Part shown: positions 9,333 to 19,460 of the stretch, piece by piece | How the letters are laid out: every line of letters begins with the position of its first letter | How positions within the stretch are numbered: the stretch's first letter is position 1 | Assembly (NCBI RefSeq): GCF_050876985.1 | Contig: NZ_JBPAPP010000002.1 | Strand: one strand, 5' to 3' | DNA: 64,000 nucleotides | Origin: Halopseudomonas sp002296055 | GTDB lineage: Bacteria > Pseudomonadota > Gammaproteobacteria > Pseudomonadales > Pseudomonadaceae | Notes under the pieces: model-generated | Told to the model about the DNA's origin: nothing | What the model saw: the letters and a program-made list of their open reading frames with translations, nothing else | Database searches by the model: none | Program-made: the position numbers and the translations under genes

Positions 9333-9795
9333 GGAAACGCCGACGCACGCCACGCAGCAGCGAAAAGACCCAGGGCCAGAGCACGGCACTGACCACCGCC
9401 GGCAACAGGAACAGCAGGGTCGGCGGCCGGTTACCGCTCAGGCTGTTGAGCCAGAGCGCGACCATCTGGGCAATCCCGAAGACCGGCAGCATCACCAGGC
9501 TCTGCTGCCACAGCGGGAAGCGGCGAATGCGCTGATACAGCAGCAGCACCATCCAGACCACCAGTGTCATCACCAGCGCGTTTTGACCAAACAGCTGGCC
9601 GAACAACACGTCCGACAGCAGGCCCGCCAACCAGGCAGTCAGCAGGCCTACCCGGTGCGGCAATGCCATGACCCAGCACGAGAGCACCAGCGCCAGCCAC
9701 ATCGGGCGAGCCAGGCTGACCGGCTCGGGCAGCGGCATGACACTGAGCAGCAGCGCCACCAGAATGCTCAGGATGATCGCCAGACTAGTCTGCAT
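9322..9795 (-). CDS. mreD: Rod shape-determining protein MreD
   Basis: 157 residues, very hydrophobic with about five membrane helices, starting MQTSLAIILSILVALLLSVM. MreD is an inner-membrane part of the elongasome and works with MreB, MreC, RodA and PBP2 to guide lateral wall growth. The start at 9795 gives the conserved N-terminus and overlaps the end of mreC by 11 nt; the open frame upstream to 9927 is the shadow of mreC. It ends inside the start of maf. Sequence conservation in MreD is low, so the call relies on hydrophobicity, size and position. Confidence 0.93.
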   Translation of the reverse strand: MQTSLAIILSILVALLLSVMPLPEPVSLARPMWLALVLSCWVMALPHRVGLLTAWLAGLLSDVLFGQLFGQNALVMTLVVWMVLLLYQRIRRFPLWQQSLVMLPVFGIAQMVALWLNSLSGNRPPTLLFLLPAVVSAVLWPWVFSLLRGVRRRFHVN

Positions 9796-10711
9796 CGGCT
9801 GCCTCCCCGGCCGACTCGGCCTCGCTGTCGGCAGCGGACGCCTCTGCTGCCGGCTCACCAGCCGGTGCAGCGTCGCCCTCCTGCTCGCTGGCGCCCTCGG
9901 TGCCCAGCTCCAGCGCCGGCAATACATCGCCGTAACCGCTTTCAGGGCTGAATACCAAAAGCAGATAACGACTGCGATTGAGCTGCGCCGAGGGCGTCAC
10001 CCGCACTTCGGCAAAGGACTGCGCCGGATGCCGCGTAACCGTCTGCACCCGACCAACCGGATAACCGGCCGGAAAGCGCTGGCCAAGCCCCGAGCTGACC
10101 ACAATGTCGCCCTCGCGCACATCGGCAGTGTCGCCGACGTAGCGCAGCTCCAGCCATTCATTGCGTCCGGTACCGCTGGCAATGGCACGCAGGCCGTTAC
10201 GGTTGATCTGCACCGGCAGGCTATGGGATGCATCGGTCACCAGCAGCACCCTGGCACTGTGCGGCAGCACTTCGACTACCTGGCCCATCAGGCCGCTGGC
10301 ATCGAGTACCGGCTGACCGAGAAACACGCCATCGGCCTCGCCCTTGTCGAGCAAGATGCGCTGGGTAAAGGGGTTGGGGTCCACACCGATCAGCTCGGCC
10401 ACCAGCACCCGCTCATCGACCAACGAGGAGGAGTTGAGCAGCTCGCGTAGGCGCACGTTCTGTTCGGTCAGGGTGGCGAGTTTCTGCAGTTTGCGTTGGG
10501 TCAGCAGCGCTTCGGCACGCAGGCGCTCGTTGTCGGCAATCAGCTGCGCCCGACTGGTCGTCAGCTCGGTCACCGACTGCCAGCCTCGCACCGGCATTTC
10601 AGCAGCCGAATACAACGGCGCCACCAGCAAGCCGAGCTGGTGGCGCAGAGGTTTGAGGGCGTCAAAACGAGCGTCAACCACCATCAGCACGATGGACAAC
10701 ACCGTGAGCAC
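9785..10711 (-). CDS. mreC: Rod shape-determining protein MreC
   Basis: 308 residues from a GTG at 10711: a membrane helix (LTVLSIVLMVV), a coiled coil (about residues 50-95, rich in heptad Leu/Glu), then the double beta-barrel domain (RVLVAELIGVDPNPFTQRILL). An unusual acidic Ala/Glu/Asp tail of about 40 residues ends the protein. MreC links MreB to PBP2 in the periplasm. Start is uncertain: conserved-looking sequence (IKPLFIKGPSLGVRLI) continues upstream to 10759 in frame, but no ATG, GTG or TTG exists there. AGGAG lies 8 bases before an ATC codon at 10759. See findings. Confidence 0.93.
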   Translation of the reverse strand: MLTVLSIVLMVVDARFDALKPLRHQLGLLVAPLYSAAEMPVRGWQSVTELTTSRAQLIADNERLRAEALLTQRKLQKLATLTEQNVRLRELLNSSSLVDERVLVAELIGVDPNPFTQRILLDKGEADGVFLGQPVLDASGLMGQVVEVLPHSARVLLVTDASHSLPVQINRNGLRAIASGTGRNEWLELRYVGDTADVREGDIVVSSGLGQRFPAGYPVGRVQTVTRHPAQSFAEVRVTPSAQLNRSRYLLLVFSPESGYGDVLPALELGTEGASEQEGDAAPAGEPAAEASAADSEAESAGEAADAD

Positions 10712-10830
10712 GATCAGGCGGACACCGAGCGACGGCCCCTTAATAAATAGCGGTTTGATGGCAGGCTCCTCGCAGCCACTGGCGTGTTGCCGTCAACGGC
10801 CCGCCGCGCAGCAGCGGGCCGGCAGCCGAC

Positions 10831-11871
10831 TCACTCGGTCGACAGCAGGTCCATGGTGTGCTGGTCCATCATTTCCAGCGCACGGCCACCGCCGCGAGCA
10901 ACGCAGGTCAGCGGCTCCTCGGCAACAATTACCGGCAGGCCGGTTTCCTGGGTCAGCAGCTTGTCCAGATCGCGCAGCAGCGCACCACCACCGGTCAGAA
11001 TCAGGCCACGCTCGGCGATATCGGAGGCCAGCTCCGGCGGCGATTGCTCCAGCGCACTCTTGACCGCCTGTACGATGGTTGCCAGCGATTCCTGCAGTGC
11101 TTCCAGCACCTCGTTGGAATTGAGAGTAAAGCTGCGCGGCACCCCCTCAGCCAGATTGCGGCCACGAACATCGACTTCCAGCGTTTCGCCACCCGGGAAG
11201 GCAACGCCAATTTCCTGCTTGATGCGCTCGGCGGTGGACTCGCCGATCAGGCTACCGTAGTTACGGCGCACATAGGTCACGATAGCTTCATCGAAACGGT
11301 CACCGCCAACCCGGACGGATTCAGCGTAAACCACGCCATTAAGGGAGATCAGCGCGATTTCAGTGGTACCGCCACCGATATCCACGACCATGGAGCCGCG
11401 CGCCTCTTCAACCGGCAGGCCGGCACCAATGGCGGCAGCCATCGGCTCTTCGATCAGGTACACCTCGCGGGCGCCAGCACCCAGAGCAGACTCACGGATC
11501 GCACGACGCTCAACCTGAGTAGATTTGCACGGCACGCAGATCAGCACACGCGGGCTCGGCTGAATAAAGCTGTTTTCATGCACCTTATTGATGAAGTATT
11601 GCAGCATCTTTTCGCAGACACTGAAGTCGGCGATAACGCCGTCTTTCATCGGACGAATGGCCTGGATGTTGCCGGGCGTGCGTCCCAGCATGCGCTTGGC
11701 ATCAGTACCAACGGCAACAACACTTTTCTGATTGCCGGCGGTGGTGCGAATGGCAACCACCGACGGTTCGTCCAGCACAATGCCACGATCGCGGACGTAA
11801 ATGAGGGTGTTGGCAGTGCCCAGGTCGATGGACAAATCACTGGAAAACATGCCACGAATTTTTTTGAACAT
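10831..11871 (-). CDS. mreB: Rod shape-determining protein MreB (actin homologue)
   Basis: 346 residues, the normal MreB length. Actin-fold nucleotide motifs are visible: phosphate 1 SIDLGTANTLIYV near the N-terminus, phosphate 2 VVDIGGGTTEIALI, and the adenosine motif ILTGGGALLRDL near the C-terminus. The short N-terminal MFKKIRGMF is the amphipathic membrane-binding helix. MreB filaments orient the cell wall synthesis machinery. It is the first gene of the operon mreB-mreC-mreD-maf-rng-yhdP-nit-tldD; about 120 bp separate it from mreC, and a 303 bp divergent region separates it from gatC. Confidence 0.98.
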   Translation of the reverse strand: MFKKIRGMFSSDLSIDLGTANTLIYVRDRGIVLDEPSVVAIRTTAGNQKSVVAVGTDAKRMLGRTPGNIQAIRPMKDGVIADFSVCEKMLQYFINKVHENSFIQPSPRVLICVPCKSTQVERRAIRESALGAGAREVYLIEEPMAAAIGAGLPVEEARGSMVVDIGGGTTEIALISLNGVVYAESVRVGGDRFDEAIVTYVRRNYGSLIGESTAERIKQEIGVAFPGGETLEVDVRGRNLAEGVPRSFTLNSNEVLEALQESLATIVQAVKSALEQSPPELASDIAERGLILTGGGALLRDLDKLLTQETGLPVIVAEEPLTCVARGGGRALEMMDQHTMDLLSTE

Positions 11872-12015
11872 GCGTTGACTAGACCCCGAGGACGCGTGGG
11901 TTAATGGTAAAAAAATAAAGAAAGCACTGATAAGCCACCTGCCCGCTGCATTGCCGCAGGGATGGATAGCGGCAAAAGGCCTTTAGAAAACAGGGCAAAC
12001 AGGTAGCTGATCGGT

Positions 12016-12027
12016 ACTTCCGGAAGT
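12016..12027. promoter_or_regulatory. Perfect 12-bp palindrome in the mreB/gatC divergent region
   Basis: ACTTCCGGAAGT is a perfect palindrome roughly midway between the divergent mreB and gatC starts (gap 11872-12174). It resembles a dimeric regulator site, but I recognise no known consensus. A related element, CCGGAA-TTC-TTCCGG, occurs at 12142-12156 in the gatC leader. The rest of the gap shows no gene. A weak gatC promoter may lie at 12055-12080 (TTGGGC and TAAATT with an unusually short spacer). Confidence 0.3.
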
Positions 12028-12141
12028 GTCGCAACTCTAACAATGGCGGGGTTTTTGGGCAAGGCGCGCTGTGGTAAATTCCCGCCTTTGCCCGCATTTC
12101 CCGTGGCGAACCACCCAACGGCGCCTGTCGCCAGCAGCCAA

Positions 12142-12156
12142 CCGGAATTCTTCCGG
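12142..12156 (+). promoter_or_regulatory. Hairpin in the gatC leader
   Basis: CCGGAA-TTC-TTCCGG forms a 6-bp stem with a 3-base loop, ending 18 bases before the gatC ATG and just ahead of its GGAG ribosome site. It could affect translation initiation or leader stability of gatCAB. No T-run follows, so it is not an intrinsic terminator. Confidence 0.35.
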
Positions 12157-12174
12157 CTACATGGAGCTTTACAC

Positions 12175-12462
12175 ATGTCCCTGGACCGCACCGATGTGGA
12201 AAAGATCGCGCATCTGGCCCGTATCGCCATCAGCGAGGATGAAATCCCCGCTACTACCGCCAAACTGTCCGGCATTCTGGACCTGATCGACAAGATGCAG
12301 GCGGTGGACACCAGCAACGTCACACCGTTGGCCCACCCGCTGGAAACCACCCAGCGCCTGCGCGCCGATGAAGTGACCGAAAGCAACCAGCGCGACGCCT
12401 ACCAGGCCATCGCACCGGCCACCGAAGAAGGCCTGTACCTGGTTCCCAAGGTCATCGAATAA
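12175..12462 (+). CDS. gatC: Aspartyl/glutamyl-tRNA(Asn/Gln) amidotransferase subunit C
   Basis: 95 residues with the GatC pattern: MSLDRTDVEKIAHLARIAISEDE at the start, the central LDLIDKMQAVDTSNVTPLAHPLE, and the C-terminal LVPKVIE. GatC is the small clamp that stabilises GatA on GatB. In a pseudomonad the complex converts Asp-tRNA(Asn) to Asn-tRNA(Asn), and possibly Glu-tRNA(Gln). Start 12175 has GGAG at 12163-12166; the frame is open upstream without family similarity. First gene of gatCAB, 29 bp before gatA. Confidence 0.96.
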   Translation: MSLDRTDVEKIAHLARIAISEDEIPATTAKLSGILDLIDKMQAVDTSNVTPLAHPLETTQRLRADEVTESNQRDAYQAIAPATEEGLYLVPKVIE

Positions 12463-12491
12463 TCCTGCCGCGCCGACAAGAGACTACTCCC

Positions 12492-13943
12492 ATGCACGAA
12501 AAAACGCTGGCCGAACTGTCCCAGGCCCTGCAGAGCAAGGCGCTGTCGAGCGTCGAGCTAACCCAGCACTACCTCAAGCGCATCGAGCAGCTTGATGGCA
12601 GCCTCAATAGCTATATCACCGTTACCGCCGAGTCCGCACTGGAGCAGGCAAAGGCCGCCGATGCGCGCATTGCCGCCGGCAACGCCACCGCCCTGACCGG
12701 CATCCCGCTGGCGCACAAGGACCTGTTCTGCACCCAGGGCCAGCGCACCAGCTGCGGCTCGAAGATGCTCGACAACTTCATCTCGCCGTACGAGTCCACC
12801 GTTACCCAGCGCTTTCTGGATGCCGGCTCGGTCAGCCTTGGCAAGACCAACCTCGATGAATTCGCCATGGGCTCCTCTACCGAGTCCAGCTTCTATGGCC
12901 CGACTCGCAACCCCTGGGATACCGACCGCGTACCCGGCGGCTCCTCCGGCGGTTCAGCCTCTGCCGTTGCCGCACGCCTGTGCGCTGCCGCAACCGGCAC
13001 CGACACTGGCGGCTCCATCCGCCAACCGGCTGGCTTCACCGCACTGACTGGCCTCAAGCCGACTTACGGTCGCGTCTCGCGCTGGGGAATGGTCGCCTAC
13101 GCATCCAGCCTGGATCAGGGCGGTCCGATGGCCCGCACCGCCGAGGACTGCGCGCTGATGATGCAGGTCATGGCCGGTTTTGATGCCAAAGACTCCACCA
13201 GCGTCGACCAACCCGTACCGGATTACAGCGCCTGCCTGAATGAGTCGCTCAAGGGCCTGCGCATCGGTCTGCCGAAGGAATACTTCTCCGCCGGTCTGGA
13301 TGCTGCCACGAGCGATGCCATTAGCGCTGCGGTCAAGCAGTTTCAGGCGCTCGGCGCCGAGGTCAAGGAAATCAGCCTGCCGAATGCCGAGCTGGCGATC
13401 CCGGCCTACTACGTCATCGCGCCAGCTGAAGCCTCCTCCAACCTGTCACGTTTTGACGGTGTGCGCTTTGGCTATCGCTGCGAGAATCCGGCCGATCTGA
13501 CCGACCTGTACAAGCGCTCACGCGCCGAGGGCTTTGGCGCCGAAGTAAAACGCCGCATCATGGTTGGCGCCTACGCGCTATCCGCTGGCTACTACGACGC
13601 CTACTACCTGCAGGCGCAGAAGATTCGCCGCCTGATCAAGAACGACTTCATGGCTGCCTACGAGCAGGTTGACGTCATTCTCTGCCCGACTTCGCCGACC
13701 CCGGCGTTCAAGATCGGCGAGAAGATCGACGACCCGGTCAGCCTGTACCTGACCGATATCTACACCATTACCGCCAACCTGGCAGGCGTTCCGGGCGTTG
13801 CCCTGCCCGCCGGGTTTGCCAACGGTCTGCCGCTGGGCATGCAACTGCTGGGGCCCTACTTCAGCGAAGCCCGTCTGCTCAACATCGCGCACCAGTACCA
13901 GCAAGTTACCGACTGGCACCAGCGCGCTCCGGCCGGCTACTGA
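12492..13943 (+). CDS. gatA: Aspartyl/glutamyl-tRNA amidotransferase subunit A
   Basis: 483 residues, an amidase-signature enzyme. The Ser-Ser-Lys triad is visible: Lys76 (IPLAHKDLFC), Ser151 (VPGGSSGGSA) and Ser175 (GTDTGGSIRQPA). It hydrolyses glutamine and passes the ammonia through a tunnel to GatB, where the misacylated tRNA is amidated. Full length with the usual C-terminal LGPYFSEARLL block. It sits between gatC and gatB in a three-gene operon with a 14 bp gap to gatB. Confidence 0.98.
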   Translation: MHEKTLAELSQALQSKALSSVELTQHYLKRIEQLDGSLNSYITVTAESALEQAKAADARIAAGNATALTGIPLAHKDLFCTQGQRTSCGSKMLDNFISPYESTVTQRFLDAGSVSLGKTNLDEFAMGSSTESSFYGPTRNPWDTDRVPGGSSGGSASAVAARLCAAATGTDTGGSIRQPAGFTALTGLKPTYGRVSRWGMVAYASSLDQGGPMARTAEDCALMMQVMAGFDAKDSTSVDQPVPDYSACLNESLKGLRIGLPKEYFSAGLDAATSDAISAAVKQFQALGAEVKEISLPNAELAIPAYYVIAPAEASSNLSRFDGVRFGYRCENPADLTDLYKRSRAEGFGAEVKRRIMVGAYALSAGYYDAYYLQAQKIRRLIKNDFMAAYEQVDVILCPTSPTPAFKIGEKIDDPVSLYLTDIYTITANLAGVPGVALPAGFANGLPLGMQLLGPYFSEARLLNIAHQYQQVTDWHQRAPAGY

Positions 13944-13957
13944 GAGGATTGACAGCA

Positions 13958-15406
<1,449 letters not shown>

Positions 15407-15462
15407 ACCGGCGGGCGGCGGCGTGGTCTCAGATCGCGCCTCCGCCACCCGGGACTCTCCCC

Positions 15463-15855
15463 ATGCTTCGCGCGCTACTGATCGTCATCGCTACCCTGCT
15501 GGCCAGCAGCGTCATGGCCGACGATCTCTCGCTGGGTGATCCCGGCTGGACCCAGACCGGCAAAGCCTCCTACTACTCCTCCCGCCTGCACGGTCGGCGC
15601 ACCGCGAGCGGCGAGCCTTATGACGAAACCGACCTCACCGCAGCACATCCGCAGCTGCCCTTCGGCACGCTGGTTGAGGTGACCAACCTGTACAACAACC
15701 GCTCGGTTGTTCTGCGCATCAACGACCGTGGCCCCTTTGTCGGCCACCGAATCATCGACGTGTCACAGAGCGCCGCGGAGCTGCTCGGCATGATTCGCGC
15801 CGGCAGTGCGCGGGTCCGTATCGAGGTGCTGGACCCGGACCAGCAGAGCGAATAA
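15463..15855 (+). CDS. Small RlpA-like septal ring lytic transglycosylase family protein
   Basis: 130 residues: a signal peptide (MLRALLIVIATLLASSVMA, cleavage likely after residue 19) and one double-psi beta-barrel domain. GKASYYSSRLHGRRTASGE opens the RlpA fold, and INDRGPFVGHRIIDVSQSAA carries the conserved Asp of RlpA lytic transglycosylases. It has no SPOR domain and no lipobox Cys, so it is a secreted or periplasmic short relative of RlpA rather than the septal lipoprotein itself. It follows gatB by 56 bp and may be transcribed with it. Confidence 0.88.
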   Translation: MLRALLIVIATLLASSVMADDLSLGDPGWTQTGKASYYSSRLHGRRTASGEPYDETDLTAAHPQLPFGTLVEVTNLYNNRSVVLRINDRGPFVGHRIIDVSQSAAELLGMIRAGSARVRIEVLDPDQQSE

Positions 15856-16005
15856 ACGGAACCTTTGCCCCTGCGGGCTATCCTCTATCAGGTAACGAGT
15901 GGAAACAAAGCGGACATCGGCGCCCTGAGGGTCGACTGTCGGCCGCGTGCTGCTCGCCCACCGGGCCGGTCACCTGACCGGCATACGCAGGACAAGGAGA
16001 TCTGC

Positions 16006-18054
16006 ATGACTGACGCCAAGCGTGGCTGGCAATCAACCGTACTGGTTCCCGTATTTGCCCCTGCCGTGATTGTCACCCTGCTGCTGGTCATCGGCACCAT
16101 CAGCAACCCCGAGCTGGCTGGCTCACTGTTCTCCAGTACGCTGGCCTACATCACCGAAACCTTTGGTTGGTTCTACATGCTGGCGGTCGCCAGCTTTTTG
16201 CTGTTCGTGGTGCTGGTCGCCTGCAGCAGTTGGGGCAACATACGCCTCGGACCGGATCACGCCGAGCCGCAATACAGCTTCCCGGCCTGGTTTGCCATGC
16301 TGTTTTCCGCTGGCTACGGCATCGCCCTGCTGTTCTTTGGCGTAGCCGAGCCGGTCACACACTTTGCCAGCCCGCCCGCGGGCGCTCCGGAGACGCTCGA
16401 CGCCGCCAAGCAGGCGATGCAGATCGCCTTCTTCCACTGGGGCTTTCATATCTGGGCGATCTACGGCCTGGTGGGCCTGGTACTGGCCTACTTTGCCTTT
16501 CGCCACGGCCTGCCGCTGTCGATGCGCTCGGCCCTCTATCCGCTGATTGGTGAGCGCATTCACGGCCCCATCGGGCACACCGTGGACGTGGTCGCCATCC
16601 TCGGCACCCTGTTCGGCATCGCCACCACCCTGGGCCTGTCGGTTGCGCAGATCAATGCGGGGCTTAACTACCTCTGGCCCAGTATTCCGGTGGCCAACAA
16701 CGTGCAGGTCATCGCCATCATTGTGGTGACCGGACTGGCCTTATTCTCGGTAGTCGCCGGCCTGGACAAGGGGGTCAAGAATCTCTCCATCCTCAACATG
16801 GTGCTGGCGGTGTCGCTGATGCTGTTCGTGTTTCTGGTAGGCCCATCGATCTTTATCCTCGAAGCCTTTTTGCAGAATACCGGCAGTTATCTAAACAATA
16901 TTGTCGAGCGCACCTTCAACCTGCAGGCCTACACCCATAGCGACTGGATCGGCAACTGGACCCTGTTCATCTTCGGCTGGACCATCGCCTGGGCCCCGTT
17001 TGTCGGGCTGTTTATCGCCAAGATCAGTCGTGGGCGCACCATTCGCCAATTCGTTTTTGGCGTGATGCTAGTGCCGACCATGTTCACCTTCCTGTGGTTC
17101 TCGGTGTTTGGCGACACGGCCCTGCACCTGATCATGAACGAGGGTTACACCACCTTGATCAGCGAAGTGCAGGCAGACAAGGCCATCGCCCTGTTCAAGC
17201 TGTTCGAGCACTTGCCGCTGACCTCGATCGTGTCCTTCATCACGGTGGTGCTGATTGTTACCTTCTTCGTCACCTCCTCTGACTCGGGCTCGCTGGTGAT
17301 CGACTCGCTGGCATCCGGCGGCGTGATGCAAACGCCGGTCTGGCAGCGCGCGTTCTGGGCCATTCTGGAGGGTGTTGTAGCAGCAGTGCTGCTGATTGCC
17401 GGCGGCCTGAGCGCCCTGCAAACCATGACCATCGTCACCGCCCTGCCCTTTGCCATCATCATGATCATCGCCATGCTCGGCATGTGGCGCGCGCTGGTGA
17501 TCGAAGGGCACCGCGACGTCAGTCTGCAGCACCAGATGCAGGTCAGTCGCTACAGCGACAACAGCCTGGCAACCAACTGGAAAAAGCGCCTGGCCGGTAT
17601 CGTCAACTTCCCCGATCGCGCAGCGGTGGAAGGCTTTATCAACAAGACCGCCATGCCCGCCATGCAGCGCCTGAGCGATGCACTGGTAGAGCAGGGCTGG
17701 CCAACCAAAGCCGAGCGAGACCCGGAAAATGGCCGGGTGTACCTGGAAATACACAAGCCGGATCAGCTCGACTTCATTTACGAGGTGCGTCTGCGAGAGT
17801 ACCTGCGCCCGGACTTTGCCTACCCCGAAATGCGCCGCACCGACAACAACGAGCAGCAGCATTATTATCGGGCCGAGGTATTCCTGCGTCGCGGCGGCCA
17901 GACCTACGATGTGTATGGCTACGACGAACAGGAAATGATCGGCGATATTCTCGACCACTTTGAGAAGTATCTGCACTTCCTGCATATTTCACCGGGCGTA
18001 CTGCCGTGGAATATGGCCGAGCACGACGAAATGCTTCAGCCTCCTACCACCTGA
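16006..18054 (+). CDS. BCCT family transporter (choline/glycine betaine, BetT-like)
   Basis: 682 residues: about 12 membrane helices followed by a long cytoplasmic C-terminal domain of about 160 residues (from about ALVIEGHRDVSLQHQ). The BCCT signature is clear in FGWTIAWAPFVGLFIAKISRG and in TSSDSGSLVIDSLASGG. The length and soluble tail match the BetT subgroup of E. coli and Pseudomonas, proton-coupled choline importers in which the tail senses osmotic state. Substrate is inferred. Start 16006 has AAGGAGA at 15994-16000; the frame is open upstream without similarity. The 150 bp before it (15856-16005) contains no gene I can support. Confidence 0.93.
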   Translation: MTDAKRGWQSTVLVPVFAPAVIVTLLLVIGTISNPELAGSLFSSTLAYITETFGWFYMLAVASFLLFVVLVACSSWGNIRLGPDHAEPQYSFPAWFAMLFSAGYGIALLFFGVAEPVTHFASPPAGAPETLDAAKQAMQIAFFHWGFHIWAIYGLVGLVLAYFAFRHGLPLSMRSALYPLIGERIHGPIGHTVDVVAILGTLFGIATTLGLSVAQINAGLNYLWPSIPVANNVQVIAIIVVTGLALFSVVAGLDKGVKNLSILNMVLAVSLMLFVFLVGPSIFILEAFLQNTGSYLNNIVERTFNLQAYTHSDWIGNWTLFIFGWTIAWAPFVGLFIAKISRGRTIRQFVFGVMLVPTMFTFLWFSVFGDTALHLIMNEGYTTLISEVQADKAIALFKLFEHLPLTSIVSFITVVLIVTFFVTSSDSGSLVIDSLASGGVMQTPVWQRAFWAILEGVVAAVLLIAGGLSALQTMTIVTALPFAIIMIIAMLGMWRALVIEGHRDVSLQHQMQVSRYSDNSLATNWKKRLAGIVNFPDRAAVEGFINKTAMPAMQRLSDALVEQGWPTKAERDPENGRVYLEIHKPDQLDFIYEVRLREYLRPDFAYPEMRRTDNNEQQHYYRAEVFLRRGGQTYDVYGYDEQEMIGDILDHFEKYLHFLHISPGVLPWNMAEHDEMLQPPTT

Positions 18055-18074
18055 CACCAACAGCTGTCAGGCAC

Positions 18075-18104
18075 AAAAAAACCGGCGCATGCGCCGGTTT
18101 TTTT
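18075..18104. terminator. Bidirectional intrinsic terminator between the BCCT gene and yajG
   Basis: A perfect palindrome with core AACCGGCGCATGCGCCGGTT is flanked by an A-run on the left and a T-run on the right, so it can end transcription from both the BCCT gene (stop at 18054) and the convergent yajG gene (stop at 18117). Confidence 0.9.
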
Positions 18105-18116
18105 ATTGCCAAGACC

Positions 18117-18701
18117 TTACTGCTGGAGGATCTGAATGATCGCCGGGTCTTGGAAAACGCGGGTCAGGGCGTCGCTCATGACATCAGTCACCAACTGCGT
18201 ATTGGTCTGCTCATTTGGCGCATAGCCAAAGCGCTGCTGCAGCGAGGAGCTGTAACGGCCCTGGTAGTTCTTGTTCATGTTGCGCGCCTCGGCAACAAAG
18301 GTGGCGCTGATATCGGCCTGGGTCACGTAGACAGAGCTCTTGGGCGACTGGTAGCTCAGGTCAGACAGGTTAAGGGTCAGGCTGTTGGCATTCGGCGTGC
18401 CCTGTGGCACGACGTTAAAGCCCAGCTGGCGCAGCGCGTTCTCTACCTGCTGGCGTACCGCCGGCAGGGTGCTGTCGCTGATGGTGATATTGCTGGAATC
18501 GGGATAGATACCGCCACGGGTGCCCAGAACCTTACTCTGGCGCGTGTCCTGTACCTGCACGGTCACCGGCTGCTGCTGGGCGACCGGGTTGAGCGGTTTG
18601 TTGATCTGCGGTTGTACTGTCAGTTGCTGCGGGCTGTGCGCGCAACCCACCAGGGCCGCCGTCAGCGCTGCCAGCAACACCATGCCTGAACGCTTGAGCA
18701 T
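18117..18701 (-). CDS. YajG family lipoprotein
   Basis: 194 residues. A lipoprotein signal peptide ends in the lipobox LVGC with Cys20 as the lipidated residue. The body matches YajG: VTVQVQDTRQSKVLGTRGG, then LPAVRQQVENALRQLGFNVV and a C-terminal ALTRVFQDPAIIQILQQ. YajG-family proteins are outer-membrane-associated lipoproteins of unknown precise function. Monocistronic: terminator downstream, divergent small gene upstream with a 173 bp gap (18702-18874). Confidence 0.9.
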   Translation of the reverse strand: MLKRSGMVLLAALTAALVGCAHSPQQLTVQPQINKPLNPVAQQQPVTVQVQDTRQSKVLGTRGGIYPDSSNITISDSTLPAVRQQVENALRQLGFNVVPQGTPNANSLTLNLSDLSYQSPKSSVYVTQADISATFVAEARNMNKNYQGRYSSSLQQRFGYAPNEQTNTQLVTDVMSDALTRVFQDPAIIQILQQ

Positions 18702-18874
18702 AAGTAGCTTACTCCTGCCATCTATCGGAAAAGTCGGTTTGTCACCGGATTGCTGCCGGTTTGGACAGGCGCAGCATACTCCGGTTCCGGGATCGCTGAC
18801 AGGGGGCGCGCACTGTCATCATCCTGCAATGCAGATAGGCCAAGCTGGCGGCCAGAATGACTGAGGAGTCCCCC

Positions 18875-19090
18875 ATGCTCAACGCTCTGTTCAAGCGTCG
18901 CCGCTGCTACGCACAGCTCAGCCCGCAAGGGCTGTGTCTCGCCCTGTGGGAACTCAATGAGGTTCCGCGTCAGGGGCACTGGGTCGAAGTGTGTGAGATG
19001 GAGCCGCGCTGGATCGGCAAGCCGTTGCCGGCAAGCGCCCGCGTTATCCGCACCGCCCGCCGCAACCAGTGGCGCCTGCTGCCGGCCTGA
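18875..19090 (+). CDS. Small conserved hypothetical protein (71 aa)
   Basis: Short protein beginning MLNALFKRRRCYAQLSPQGL and ending RRNQWRLLPA. GAGGAG at 18863-18868 lies 6 bases before the ATG at 18875, which supports real translation; the open frame extends 6 codons upstream. It has no signal peptide and no membrane helix, and is rich in Arg and Trp. I do not recognise a domain. Small proteins with this RRRCYA...CLAL pattern are familiar to me from Pseudomonas genomes, but without known function. It ends in a GCCGGC-CTGA-GCCGGC hairpin that includes its stop codon. Confidence 0.65.
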   Translation: MLNALFKRRRCYAQLSPQGLCLALWELNEVPRQGHWVEVCEMEPRWIGKPLPASARVIRTARRNQWRLLPA

Positions 19091-19107
19091 GCCGGCGGCA
19101 CACTACC

Positions 19108-19401
19108 TCAACGCGCGCCGGCAGCTTCCAGCACGGCGACGTACTCTTCGCCCTGCGCGTGTTCACGCACAGTCTCGGCAAAGGTGCGGCCTTCACCGTT
19201 CACGGCATTCAGATCAAAACCTTCGGCCTTGAACATCACCAGAAAACGCTCAAAGTCCTCGATACGCAGACCACGGTAGGCGCGCACCAACAGGTGGTAA
19301 TCGGCTGATTCGTCACTGTTATAAGGACGCGCATTGAGAAATACCGCGACCTGCTCGTCGGTCATCGGCTCGCCGATCACCTTTTCTTTATCTTTACGCA
19401 T
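19108..19401 (-). CDS. PA4642 family protein (conserved, unknown function)
   Basis: 97 residues, MRKDKEKVIGEPMTDEQVAVFLNA at the start, then YHLLVRAYRGLRIEDFERFLVMFKAEGFDLNAVNGEGRTF. It matches the PA4642 family as I remember it, including the conserved YRGLR-DFERFL block and an ankyrin-like turn GFDLNAVNGEG near the end. No signal peptide; probably cytoplasmic. It lies downstream of hpt and the exported hypothetical, on the same strand, as expected from the P. aeruginosa neighbourhood, with a 59 bp gap. Confidence 0.8.
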   Translation of the reverse strand: MRKDKEKVIGEPMTDEQVAVFLNARPYNSDESADYHLLVRAYRGLRIEDFERFLVMFKAEGFDLNAVNGEGRTFAETVREHAQGEEYVAVLEAAGAR

Positions 19402-19460
19402 GATGCTTCCTCACTGGCTCAGGGCGGGCATTGTAACCATCCGCCGCACGCCCCACCAGC

